From Lysobacteraceae bacterium (GTDB lineage: Bacteria; Pseudomonadota; Gammaproteobacteria; Xanthomonadales; Xanthomonadaceae), in assembly GCA_021299355.1 (NCBI GenBank), contig JAJTGG010000010.1, positions 1 to 41,504 on the forward strand: DNA of 41,504 nucleotides, given 5' to 3'. The notes below the pieces were generated by a model. The model saw only the letters and a program-made list of their open reading frames with translations. It ran no database searches and was not told where the DNA came from. Position numbers and translations under genes: made by a program. Positions within the stretch are counted from its first letter, which is position 1; every line of letters starts with the position of its first letter. Shown here piece by piece: positions 8,531 through 18,303 of the stretch.

Positions 8531-9433
8531 GTGCCGCATCCCTCTGCCCGACCCGCCCTGCTTGCGCACCTGCCGTCCTGGATCGGCATCGGTTGCGGAT
8601 GGCTGATCGCGCATCTGCCCTGGGCGTGTTACCGGCCGTTGGCCTGGCTGTTGGCACGGCTGATACGCCCGCTCATGCGGGAACGCGGCCATATCGCCCG
8701 AACCAACATCCGTCTGTGTTTTCCCGAACTGGGCAAAGCGGCGCAGGACAAACTCTGGCGCGACAGTTTCGATTCCATGGCCTTTTCGCTGTTTGAATTC
8801 GCGCGCGGTTGGTGGGGCCACCTGCGTCCGGTCGATGTGGTGACACCAATTCATGGTCTGAACCATCTTCAGGACGCCCAGGCACGCGGCAAAGGCGTGT
8901 TGTTGGTATCGGCGCATCTGATGACTTTGGAGTACTGCGTCAAGATTCTGGCGCAGCATGCGGCCATCGGGGGCATGTACCGTCCTTTCGATTCGGCCGC
9001 CTTCGAATGGAGCGTCAGCGAAGGCCGGCGCACCTATACAGCGGCCATGTATACACGCGATGAATTGCGGGCCGTACTGCGCCACCTGAAATCGGGCGGT
9101 ACTCTCTGGTTCGCACCCGATCAGGAAACACGTCGCGGCGACAGCGTATTTGTTCCCTTTTTCGGCAACCCGGCCTGGAGTTTGACCTCGACCCATCAGC
9201 TGGCCAAACTCAGCGGTGCTGCGGTGGTGCCGCTGTTCCACTGGCGCACGGCGGACGGCCTTTATGAGATTGAAATCGGAAATATCCTCGAGGATTTCCC
9301 GGGCGAGGATCCGGTCGCCGACACCGCGCGCATCATGGCGCTGTTCGAAGCGATGATTCGGCGTTGTCCGGAGCAGTATCTGTGGCTGCATGCGCGCTTC
9401 AAGCGCCAGCCGGACGGGCAGAGCCCTTACTGA
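8531..9433 (+). CDS. lpxL: LpxL/HtrB-type lipid A late acyltransferase
   Basis: A 300-residue membrane acyltransferase that adds a secondary acyl chain to Kdo2-lipid IVA, acting after WaaA whose gene is divergent 17 bp away. The family HX4E catalytic motif is seen in VSAHLMTLEY. YRPFDSAAFEW corresponds to the usual YRPxxNP segment, and a Gly-rich FAPDQ block (TLWFAPDQETRRG) matches the family's PDQ region. C-terminal WLHARFKRQPDG matches the end of HtrB proteins. Translation appears to start at GTG 8531, with AGGA about 9 nt upstream. Which chain it adds (lauroyl, myristoyl or palmitoleoyl) cannot be told. It is convergent with the small zinc-ribbon gene, 1 bp between stops. Confidence 0.9.
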   Translation: MPHPSARPALLAHLPSWIGIGCGWLIAHLPWACYRPLAWLLARLIRPLMRERGHIARTNIRLCFPELGKAAQDKLWRDSFDSMAFSLFEFARGWWGHLRPVDVVTPIHGLNHLQDAQARGKGVLLVSAHLMTLEYCVKILAQHAAIGGMYRPFDSAAFEWSVSEGRRTYTAAMYTRDELRAVLRHLKSGGTLWFAPDQETRRGDSVFVPFFGNPAWSLTSTHQLAKLSGAAVVPLFHWRTADGLYEIEIGNILEDFPGEDPVADTARIMALFEAMIRRCPEQYLWLHARFKRQPDGQSPY

Positions 9434-9434
9434 A

Positions 9435-9623
9435 TCACTCCGCCAGACGGTATTCCGCGCCGCAGTAAGGGCATTTGGCGCTGCCATTGGCTTCGATCGG
9501 AATCACCACTTTCGGATGCTGGTTCCAGAGCGCCATATCGGCAGTCGGGCAGGTCAGCGGCAGTTGCGCGCGCGACACTTCGATCACGGTATCTTTCGGC
9601 GTATTGGCGGCGTTGGCGGTCAT
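9435..9623 (-). CDS. Small CHCC-type zinc-finger protein
   Basis: A 62-residue protein starting MTANAANTPKD. AGGAG lies 8 nt before the ATG at 9623; the frame runs on to 9677 but without such a site. It has LPLTCPTADMALWNQHPKV followed by KCPYCGAEY. One Cys, one His and the CPYC pair are the zinc ligands of the zf-CHCC family, which is related to a subunit of respiratory complex I. Its exact bacterial role is not established. It is a stand-alone gene after the YceI terminator. Confidence 0.85.
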   Translation of the reverse strand: MTANAANTPKDTVIEVSRAQLPLTCPTADMALWNQHPKVVIPIEANGSAKCPYCGAEYRLAE

Positions 9624-9675
9624 GCGGTGCACTCCTGGATGGAACGCCATTTTACCCGTTCGGGCGGCAATCAGC

Positions 9676-9699
9676 AAAACAAAACCCGCCGGAGCGGGT
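9676..9699 (-). terminator. Rho-independent terminator after the YceI gene
   Basis: On the minus strand ACCCGCTCCGGCGGGT (9699-9684) forms a short GC-rich stem and is followed by TTTGTTTTG. It lies 27 bp after the stop of the YceI gene and isolates it from the zinc-finger gene downstream. Confidence 0.8.
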
Positions 9700-9725
9700 C
9701 CTGTAGTGCCGTTTGCGGCGAAACC

Positions 9726-10295
9726 TTACTTGGCTTCGGTGGCTTCCAGCGTGATGCTGATACGGACCTCGTCGCTGACCGCCGGCACATAGGCACCCAC
9801 GCCGAAATCGGAACGCTTGATCACGGTGCTGGCATCGAAGCCGGCGGCCGGAATCTTCTTCATCGGATGGTTGCCGATACCGTTGACTTTCACGGTCAGC
9901 GTGGTCGGCTTGGTGACGCCATGAATGGTCAGATCACCGCTGACATGCAGTTCCTTCGCGCTGGCGACATGCACCGATTTGCTCTTGAAGCTGGCCGTCG
10001 GGTATTTGGCGGTATCGAAGAAGTCGGCGCCCTGAAGATGCTGGTCGAGCTTGGCGACGCCGGTTGAAATCGAAGCGATTGGAATTTCGACGGAGATCTT
10101 GGACTTGGCCAGATCGGCGGTATCCAGCTCGAATTCACCGCTGACCTGGTCGAAACGGCCGGTGATGTTGGAGAATCCGAAGTGGCTGTAGGTGAACTGG
10201 ACCTGGGTGTGACCGGGATCGATGGCGTATTTGGCGGCATCGGCGGTGCCGGCAAATGCGAAGGCGGCGAGAGCGAGCAGAGCGTAATTTTTCAT
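9726..10295 (-). CDS. YceI-family periplasmic lipocalin-like protein
   Basis: A 189-residue secreted protein of the YceI family. Its members form a beta-barrel that binds polyisoprenoid or similar long-chain lipids. The signal peptide ends at GTADA (residue 20). The mature part starts with the family hallmark YAIDPGHTQVQFTYSHFGFS, and later shows GDLTIHGVTKPTTL and FGVGAYVPAVSDEVRI, all standard YceI positions. AAGGAAAATCC precedes the ATG. It lies 39 bp downstream of the nitroreductase and on the same strand. Its substrate is not known. Confidence 0.92.
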   Translation of the reverse strand: MKNYALLALAAFAFAGTADAAKYAIDPGHTQVQFTYSHFGFSNITGRFDQVSGEFELDTADLAKSKISVEIPIASISTGVAKLDQHLQGADFFDTAKYPTASFKSKSVHVASAKELHVSGDLTIHGVTKPTTLTVKVNGIGNHPMKKIPAAGFDASTVIKRSDFGVGAYVPAVSDEVRISITLEATEAK

Positions 10296-10334
10296 GGATT
10301 TTCCTTGCGGTGTGAACGGAGGGGTGTCGTTGAA

Positions 10335-10925
10335 TCAAAGAATCCGGCAGGCTTCGCTGAAATCAAGGCGCGGCGAGCGCGGGAACAGCTGGGTCTCGTC
10401 GCCGTAACCGAGATTGATCAGGAAATTGGATTTCCAGGAGGTGCCGGCGAAGAAGGCATCATCGACCATGGCATTGTTGAAGCCGGACATCGGACCGCAG
10501 TCCAGACCCATGGCACGGGCCGCGAGGATGAAATAACCACCCTGCAGGTTGCAATTGCGTACCGCGGTGCTTTCGATCTTGGCCGGGCTGCCGGCGAACC
10601 AGCTGCGCGCATCGGTGTGCGGAAACAGTTTCGGAAGCTGCTCGTAGAATTCGAAATCGGTGGCGACGATGACATTGACCGGGGCCTGCAGAGTCTTGGC
10701 CCGGTTACCCTCATCGAGGGCCGGTGCGAGCTTGGCTTTCGCTACGTCCGACTTCACGAACACGAAACGGGCCGGGCAGCTGTTGGCGGCGGTCGGGCCC
10801 CATTTGACCTGCGCGTAGATGGCCTGCAACAGGACATCAGGCACCGGCGTATCGCGCCAGACATTGTGCGTGCGTGCGTTGCCGAACAGCTGATCGAGCG
10901 TGGCATCGTTGAAAGCGGTATTCAT
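10335..10925 (-). CDS. RutE-like nitroreductase / malonic semialdehyde reductase family protein
   Basis: A 196-residue FMN oxidoreductase of the nitroreductase fold, the same length as E. coli RutE. Conserved stretches include [51 protein letters not shown] and [21 protein letters not shown]. In the Rut pathway this enzyme reduces malonic semialdehyde to 3-hydroxypropionate, but no other rut genes are near, so the substrate here may differ. The start [10 protein letters not shown] at 10925 has GGAGAAGCC just upstream; a longer frame to 10985 has no support. The next gene downstream encodes the YceI protein. Confidence 0.88.
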   Translation of the reverse strand: MNTAFNDATLDQLFGNARTHNVWRDTPVPDVLLQAIYAQVKWGPTAANSCPARFVFVKSDVAKAKLAPALDEGNRAKTLQAPVNVIVATDFEFYEQLPKLFPHTDARSWFAGSPAKIESTAVRNCNLQGGYFILAARAMGLDCGPMSGFNNAMVDDAFFAGTSWKSNFLINLGYGDETQLFPRSPRLDFSEACRIL

Positions 10926-11051
10926 GGCTTCTCCAAAAAAAAACGGCTCCGGCAACCCGCGCGCCGAAATGACTGACATTGGCATTCATGGTACGGGAAA
11001 TGCCCGGATGCGGTAAGCGCAACAAATCAAAAGATTGTTCCGATTATGGGA

Positions 11052-13775
11052 TTATTGCTTGGGCGCGAAGTCGTAGCCATGATCGCGCAGAATCGTACCG
11101 ACCGCATCCCGCACCGCCTGAAGCGCCGACGCGGGCGCGACCACGCGCGGACGCATGGCCAGATGGCAGCGCAGGCTTTCGGCCTGCAGCACTTCGATGC
11201 CCTCCCTCAGGAATTCAGCTTCGTCGGCCGTCAATAGCCCGACCTGCGCCGACGCCGCAACGAGCGCACTGCTGTCCCGGCATGCCGCCAGCGCAGGGTT
11301 TGTTGCGGCATGGCCCAGCACCAGGGCCTGCAGGAAAAACTCGATGTCGGTCAGCCCGCCGAAACCGTGCTTGAGATCGAAAGCATCTGCGCGGCTACGG
11401 TCGAGTTCAGCCCGCATGCGCTGGCGCATGGCGGTGATTTCGCCATTCAAAGCCGCTTGATCACGCGGTGAGCACAGAATATCCATACGCAAGGCCTCGA
11501 AGGCCGAAATCAGCGAAGCATCGCCGGCAACCGCGCGCGCGCGCACCAGGGCCTGCAGCTCCCAGACCCAGGCCCGCTGCTTCTGATAGGCTGCGAAACT
11601 GTCGAGCGTGCTGACCAACAGGCCCTTGGCGCCGTCCGGACGCAACCGGATGTCGGCTTCGTACAGGCTGCCCGAGGGAGTTGTCAGATCCAGCAGTGCG
11701 ATAAGTTTCTGGGCCTGACGCAGAAAATAACGGGATGCGTCCAGACTGCGGGCACCGTCACTGGACTGCAGCGGGCCCATCCGGTTGAGAAAAACCAGAT
11801 CAAGGTCCGAATTGAACGACAGCCCGGAAGCGCCCAGGCTGCCGTAGCCGATTACGGCGAAGGCTGAATCGGGAACCGCGCCGTGCTGCCGGAAAAGTTC
11901 GGCGGCGGCAATCCGCTGGCAATGCACCAGCATCTGCTCGGCGAGCTGGGTCAAAAGCCGGCTGGCTTCGGTGGCGGCCATGCCGTGAAAGAGAAAATGG
12001 TAGGCGATCTTGAAGCCAAGACTCAGTTTGGATTCGTTCAAGGCAAGCAGTGCGGCCTCGGCATCATCCGCGTGTCCGGCCAGCCGAGCCTCAATCTGCA
12101 CCGGCAGTGTTTCGGCATCGAATTCACGCGCGATGATGCGGCTATCCAATAACTCATCCAGCAACAGGGGATGCTCGATCAATTGCTGCGTCATCCACAG
12201 GCTTTCATCGAACACATCCACCACGCGCTGAAGCGCATTCGGCTGTTCGTCGAGCAGGGCGATGTAACTGCTCCGCCGGAGGGTGGCCTGCAGAAAGCTG
12301 ATGGCATGGGCCAGACAGTCATCCGGGCGGCGCGACCTGCTGCAGGCCAGCGTCAGCGCCGATGCAACGCGCTGCAGACGTTGTTTGGAGCGATCCGCCA
12401 GAGCCTGCGCGGCGGCGCTGTCGAACAGGGCCGTCAGACGCTCGGCATGCTTGCCGGCGTCGGCAAAACCCATGGCCTGCAAATCATCATCGGTGCGGGA
12501 AGCGGCCGCCTGCGTGGCCGGTCCGCCGAGCAATCCGGAAAACAAGTGTTCGACTGCTGCACGATGCCGTTCCAAGGCAACAAGCAATGCCGGCATATCG
12601 ACATAGTCCAGTCCTTGCGCCAAACGTTGCCGGGCTTCGGGGGATTCCGGAATACGGTGAACCTGAGCATCCGCCAGCATCTGCACGCGGTTTTCCAGAC
12701 GCCTGAGGAATAGATAGGCTTCCTGCAGGATGGCTGCCGCCTGCGGATCGATCAATCCGGCATCCCGAAGGCGCGTCAATCCCTCCAGCAGGCTCCTTAC
12801 CTGCAGCTCCTTATGGCGTCCGCCATAGATGATCTGCAGCGCCTGCACATAGAATTCGATTTCACGGATGCCGCCCGGGCCCAGCTTCAGATCATCGTGT
12901 TTGTCGCGGCGCTGCACCTCGGCTTCGATTTTCGCCTTCATGTCGCGCAGGCCATCGATGGCGGTGAAATCGAGATAGCGCCGGTAGACGAACGGGCGCA
13001 GCATATCGAGCAGACGCCAACCGGTGGCGGCATCGCCGGCAACCGGACGTGCCTTCAGCCAGGCATAGCGCTCCCAGTCACGCCCCGCGCTCTGGAAGTA
13101 CTGCTCCATGGCATTGAACGACAGTAGCAGGCGGCCGCTGGCACCGAACGGACGCAGACGCAAATCGACCCGATGGCTGAAGCCATCGGCAGTGACTTCA
13201 TCAAGCAGATTGGCCAGGCGCTGTCCGAGCCGGGTGAAATAGGTTTCGGCAGCAATCGGGCGTGCGCCATCGCTCATGCCATGTCCGCTGAAGGCATACA
13301 CCAGATCGACATCAGACGAAAAGTTCAGCTCGCCGCCGCCGAGCTTGCCGAGACCGAGCACGGTCATATGCTGTTCGGCCCCGTGCTCGTCCCGGACCGT
13401 GCCGTGACTCTGGCGCAACAGGGTATCAATCGCCGTAAACCCGGCCTGCAAGGCCTGCTCGGCGATCCAAGTGCTGCCGGCCAAGGTCTGCTCGACGCTG
13501 TCGATGCCGGCGACATCGCGCCAGATCAATTTCAGCGATTGTGCGCGCCGCCAGCGGCGGATCCGGACCGGCCACTCAGACTCGGCATCAGCGCGAAGTT
13601 GCAAGGACTGCAGTGGCTCATTTAGGCCCGCCAATAATCCGGGCTGCTGGACCAATACCTCGACGGCAAAATCCGACACTCCGGCAAGACGCGCGAGTGC
13701 CTCGGGTGGCGGTGCATTGCGGGGGTGATCGGCCAGCAGTGCGGCCAGAACCGGCGGCAAGGCCTTATAGGACAA
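11052..13775 (-). CDS. glnE: Bifunctional glutamine synthetase adenylyltransferase/adenylyl-removing enzyme
   Basis: A 907-residue cytoplasmic enzyme that adenylylates glutamine synthetase when nitrogen is plentiful and removes the AMP when it is scarce, under PII control. Two nucleotidyltransferase domains are visible. The N-terminal deadenylylase has GLGKLGGGELNFSSDVDLVY (about residues 140-160). The C-terminal adenylylase has GYGSLGASGLSFNSDLDLVF. Each keeps the D-x-D pair. A regulatory linker (LKLGPGGIREIEFYVQ and later HGFGGLTDIEFFLQ) separates and follows them. It is somewhat shorter than E. coli GlnE (946). No ATG or GTG lies upstream in frame; the likely start is TTG at 13775, inside the end of mgtE (11-nt overlap), so it is probably coupled to mgtE translation. 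Confidence 0.93.
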   Translation of the reverse strand: MSYKALPPVLAALLADHPRNAPPPEALARLAGVSDFAVEVLVQQPGLLAGLNEPLQSLQLRADAESEWPVRIRRWRRAQSLKLIWRDVAGIDSVEQTLAGSTWIAEQALQAGFTAIDTLLRQSHGTVRDEHGAEQHMTVLGLGKLGGGELNFSSDVDLVYAFSGHGMSDGARPIAAETYFTRLGQRLANLLDEVTADGFSHRVDLRLRPFGASGRLLLSFNAMEQYFQSAGRDWERYAWLKARPVAGDAATGWRLLDMLRPFVYRRYLDFTAIDGLRDMKAKIEAEVQRRDKHDDLKLGPGGIREIEFYVQALQIIYGGRHKELQVRSLLEGLTRLRDAGLIDPQAAAILQEAYLFLRRLENRVQMLADAQVHRIPESPEARQRLAQGLDYVDMPALLVALERHRAAVEHLFSGLLGGPATQAAASRTDDDLQAMGFADAGKHAERLTALFDSAAAQALADRSKQRLQRVASALTLACSRSRRPDDCLAHAISFLQATLRRSSYIALLDEQPNALQRVVDVFDESLWMTQQLIEHPLLLDELLDSRIIAREFDAETLPVQIEARLAGHADDAEAALLALNESKLSLGFKIAYHFLFHGMAATEASRLLTQLAEQMLVHCQRIAAAELFRQHGAVPDSAFAVIGYGSLGASGLSFNSDLDLVFLNRMGPLQSSDGARSLDASRYFLRQAQKLIALLDLTTPSGSLYEADIRLRPDGAKGLLVSTLDSFAAYQKQRAWVWELQALVRARAVAGDASLISAFEALRMDILCSPRDQAALNGEITAMRQRMRAELDRSRADAFDLKHGFGGLTDIEFFLQALVLGHAATNPALAACRDSSALVAASAQVGLLTADEAEFLREGIEVLQAESLRCHLAMRPRVVAPASALQAVRDAVGTILRDHGYDFAPKQ

Positions 13776-14961
13776 ACGCCACCGCCATCGACAGGAACAG
13801 TCCGAGACAGATCATGTCGGACAAGCCCGACAACACCAGATTGGCGGCCATAGCCGGATTGATGCCGAGCTTGCGCAGCAGCAGCGGCATGGCCGCACCC
13901 AACAGTCCGGCAACCATACAGCTAAGCGCCATCGCGACGGCCGCCAGCACCGCCATCTGGGTCGGATCGCCCTGCTCCGGATGCCGCGAGGCGACGATGA
14001 ACATGCCGACACCGGCCAAAAGGCCGGTCAATACACCGTTGACCAGACCAAGCCAGGTCTCCTTGAGCACTTGGCGTTTCACCGGCCGGGCCGGATTGGA
14101 AAGACTGAGCCCGCGCAAGGTACAGGCCAAGGATTGTGCGCCGATGGTGCGGCACAGACCCGCCAGTACCGGAAGGAAAATCGCGAGCAGTGTCGCCTTG
14201 GCGATGTCGTCCTGGAAGCGTCCAACGATGGCACCGACAACGAACAGCATGAATAGGTGGATCTGTAGCCAGGGCTGACGGAACTGGAATTTACGCCACC
14301 ACGGCGAGGCCCACTGCTCATCGTGATCCACACCAACCAGATACCCGGGCTGCCCCGACAATTCGAAGGCCTGCTGCTGATGCAGTCGGTGCGTATGCAC
14401 CTGGCCAAGTAAGACGTTGTCGCCGTCACAGACCGGATAAGTCAGCGGCGGTTGCAGCGACAGCCGTGACAGCGCATCGTTCAACGCCCATTCGGGGCGC
14501 AGACTGCAGGGCTCACGTTGCATGATCTGGTCCAGGGTCTGGCCGCGTTCGGCGAACAGCAGTTCGCGGAAGGCCACGATGCCGAGCAGGCGGTTTTCCG
14601 GATCGACCACATAGACCTGGTTCAATTCGCGCTGCGGCATCAATTCGCGCAGCAGATCGACGGCCATCGCCACCGAAGTGCCTTTACGGAATGCCGCAAC
14701 CGGTTCTTCCAGCTGGTTACCCACGGTACCGGGCGCATAGTGTTCGGCACGCAACCAGGCCGCCCCGGTCGGGCAGGCGGTCATGATCGATTCACGGATA
14801 TCTTCAGGGAGCGCCAGCAGGATGGCCATGGCCCGCGCCGGTGGCAGATCGCCGAGCTGCTGAGCCGCCAGATTCGGATGCTCGAGGTCGAGCAGACCGG
14901 CGGCCGTACGCGCATCCAACGCCATCAGGCGGGAACTGAACAGTTCGTCTTGGCGGACCAC
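13765..14961 (-). CDS. mgtE: MgtE-type divalent cation transporter (divergent, short N domain)
   Basis: A 398-residue inner-membrane protein of the MgtE/SLC41 Mg2+ channel family. In order it shows a shortened N domain with LxxLPPxRAMxILxxLPxDxR-like helices (residues 20-65) and two CBS domains (about 85-205; VYVVDPENRLLGIVAFREL). Five hydrophobic helices follow, from about residue 230. The last helices read LGINPAMAANLVLSGLSDMI, where typical MgtE has a Gly-rich DPAxxxxPFxTTxxD segment; the aspartate is kept. It is about 50 residues shorter than usual, so ion preference is uncertain. The start is GTG 14961 with GAGGAAGCGCC before it. glnE starts inside its 3' end. Confidence 0.82.
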   Translation of the reverse strand: MVRQDELFSSRLMALDARTAAGLLDLEHPNLAAQQLGDLPPARAMAILLALPEDIRESIMTACPTGAAWLRAEHYAPGTVGNQLEEPVAAFRKGTSVAMAVDLLRELMPQRELNQVYVVDPENRLLGIVAFRELLFAERGQTLDQIMQREPCSLRPEWALNDALSRLSLQPPLTYPVCDGDNVLLGQVHTHRLHQQQAFELSGQPGYLVGVDHDEQWASPWWRKFQFRQPWLQIHLFMLFVVGAIVGRFQDDIAKATLLAIFLPVLAGLCRTIGAQSLACTLRGLSLSNPARPVKRQVLKETWLGLVNGVLTGLLAGVGMFIVASRHPEQGDPTQMAVLAAVAMALSCMVAGLLGAAMPLLLRKLGINPAMAANLVLSGLSDMICLGLFLSMAVAFVL

Positions 14962-15012
14962 GGCGCTTCCTCATAGGGTTTGCCATAGATTAACGCAGTT
15001 GTGCGGCAATGC

Positions 15013-16017
15013 CTACGGTACGTAGACCGGTTCGGTAATGACATAACCGCGGGCCTGCAGGCGGTCAAGCAGTCCGCCGGGTGCAATCAAGTCGGCGATA
15101 TTGACCACCGCGACGGTGGAGCGGTTCTTCGCCACGGCGGCATCCACCGCCTGCAGCCAGGCACTCCGTGCACGTTGCTGCACATCACCCAAACCGGCAC
15201 TCTGGCCGATGCCGGAACCGACCAGGGCATCGATGCAGGCACCGGAAAAATCGGTCTGTACGATTCGCCGGTAACCGGCGATATCGCCGACCGCCCACAG
15301 CCGGCCGCGCTCGGCCATGAACTGCACATCGCGTTCGATGCTGTCCAGGGTTTTCTCGAAACACGCGACATCGCTGAGTGCGCGCTTGTTGAACTCCTTG
15401 ATGAATTTCTTAGGATCGCCGATATCCACTGTGATTACCGGGCGCGTGACCGGCACATCGACCTTCTTGGCCAGATCCTTAGCTTCCGGCCAGACAATGC
15501 CCTCGTTGCTGAGTCCGGCCTTGCGGATGGCCTTCTCGTATAGTTCCTGCGCGGCGAAAATCGGACGCCAGCTTTCGATGTCCTTGTCGTTGCCGATGTA
15601 CTTTTGCTTCATGTTCTGCCATCGCCGATAGGTTTCCGGCGGCAAAATTTCCTGAAGCGTGCGGCCATCAGGATTCTTGCGGGCTTTCAGCAAGGACGGC
15701 ACCAGGCCGATCTTGGCGAAGAAGCCGAGCTTGCTGTCGAGCTTCACCGACGGACCGCCGATCAATGCCTGCGATTCAGCCAGACGGCGTTCGAGCTTGA
15801 TGGTTTCCCATTCCATACCCTTGGGCACCGGCCGGATCGAGGCCAGAATCCAGACGGTGTTGCCGCCTTTGCTGGCCTGCCAGAACCCGGGCCCGGGCAA
15901 GACGCCTTTGACCTCGACGGTATTGGCCGCCCCCACGGGCGGCGTGGCCGGAACATCCTGCGACAGGACCGGTGAGGCGCTGATGGACAGCAACAGGGGC
16001 AGCAAGATGAGACGCAT
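15013..16017 (-). CDS. Secreted TraB/GumN-family protein with altered motifs
   Basis: A 334-residue protein with a signal peptide (MRLILLPLLLSISASPVLS). It matches the TraB/PrgY/GumN fold by its layout: an N-terminal GNTVWILASIRPVPKGM strand-helix unit, a mainly helical middle, and a C-terminal STVAVVNIADLIAPGGLLDR followed by LQARGY. Canonical members carry a Gly-Thr-x-His in the first motif and a Gly-x-Gly-His in the last. Here these read ASIR and NIAD, so the putative metal or catalytic residues are missing. The start at 16017 has GGAAACGCC upstream; the frame extends to 16044 but the signal peptide fits 16017. The family is often called GumN in xanthomonads, but its biochemical role is unclear. 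Confidence 0.72.
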   Translation of the reverse strand: MRLILLPLLLSISASPVLSQDVPATPPVGAANTVEVKGVLPGPGFWQASKGGNTVWILASIRPVPKGMEWETIKLERRLAESQALIGGPSVKLDSKLGFFAKIGLVPSLLKARKNPDGRTLQEILPPETYRRWQNMKQKYIGNDKDIESWRPIFAAQELYEKAIRKAGLSNEGIVWPEAKDLAKKVDVPVTRPVITVDIGDPKKFIKEFNKRALSDVACFEKTLDSIERDVQFMAERGRLWAVGDIAGYRRIVQTDFSGACIDALVGSGIGQSAGLGDVQQRARSAWLQAVDAAVAKNRSTVAVVNIADLIAPGGLLDRLQARGYVITEPVYVP

Positions 16018-16075
16018 GGCGTTTCCGGATAGGCAATGATGCATTCTATGACAGCTTGATGTGAAGAATGTTGCA

Positions 16076-16103
16076 ATGAAAAACCCCGCTTGGAGGCGGG
16101 GGT
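16076..16103 (-). terminator. Rho-independent terminator of groEL
   Basis: On the minus strand CCCCGC (16101-16096), loop CTCCAA and GCGGGG (16089-16084) are followed by TTTTTCATT. The opposite strand also has a TTTT after the stem. It lies 30 bp after the groEL stop and stops read-through into the GumN-like gene. Confidence 0.9.
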
Positions 16104-16132
16104 TTTCGTTGGCTTACGACAGCAGGGTCGGA

Positions 16133-17803
<1,671 letters not shown>

Positions 17804-18091
17804 TTAGGCCAGGATGGCCAGGATGTCGTCTTCTTTGACGACCAGGATGTCAACGCCGTCGTGTTTGATTTCGGTGCCGGCGTATTTGCCGAACAGGACC
17901 TTGTCGCCCACTTTGACTTTCGGCGCGCGCACGCTGCCGTTATCCAGCGGCTTGCCTTCACCCACCGCCAACACTTCACCTTTCACCGGTTTTTCGGTGG
18001 CCGAATCCGGAATGACGATGCCGCCGGCGGACAGTTTTTCTTCTTCCATGCGTTTGATGACAACGCGATCATGCAGAGGCTTGATGTTCAT
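17804..18091 (-). CDS. groS: Co-chaperonin GroES
   Basis: A 95-residue 10-kDa lid of the GroEL cage. The start [18 protein letters not shown] and the mobile loop [15 protein letters not shown], which binds GroEL, are plain. [17 protein letters not shown] is also typical. The ATG at 18091 has AAAGGTAATTT before it. It is the first gene of groES-groEL. Confidence 0.99.
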   Translation of the reverse strand: MNIKPLHDRVVIKRMEEEKLSAGGIVIPDSATEKPVKGEVLAVGEGKPLDNGSVRAPKVKVGDKVLFGKYAGTEIKHDGVDILVVKEDDILAILA

Positions 18092-18144
18092 AAATTACCT
18101 TTGTGTTTAAAATCAATATGTTGGATAAATCCCGAGCCGGCGGA

Positions 18145-18177
18145 TTAGCACTCGAGAGAGGAGAGTGCCAAATTCTA
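18145..18177 (-). promoter_or_regulatory. CIRCE element (HrcA operator) and -10 box upstream of groES
   Basis: On the minus strand TTGGCACTC, nine bases, then GAGTGCTAA (18171-18145) matches the CIRCE consensus TTAGCACTC-N9-GAGTGCTAA at 17 of 18 bases. HrcA binds this element and represses groESL until heat shock. A TAGAAT at 18177-18172 directly precedes it and could be the -10 box, so the operator would lie over the transcription start. The match is direct; hrcA itself is not in the window. Confidence 0.93.
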
Positions 18178-18303
18178 CGCGAAAACCCGCAGCACAGGGT
18201 ATACCGACTAATGGGGGCCGCCTTGCCGGCTTTCAAGGGGTCGGCAAAGCCGCGGCTTTGGGCTACCCTAGAAAGCCGTTGAAACCGCCCTCCCGGAACG
18301 CCC

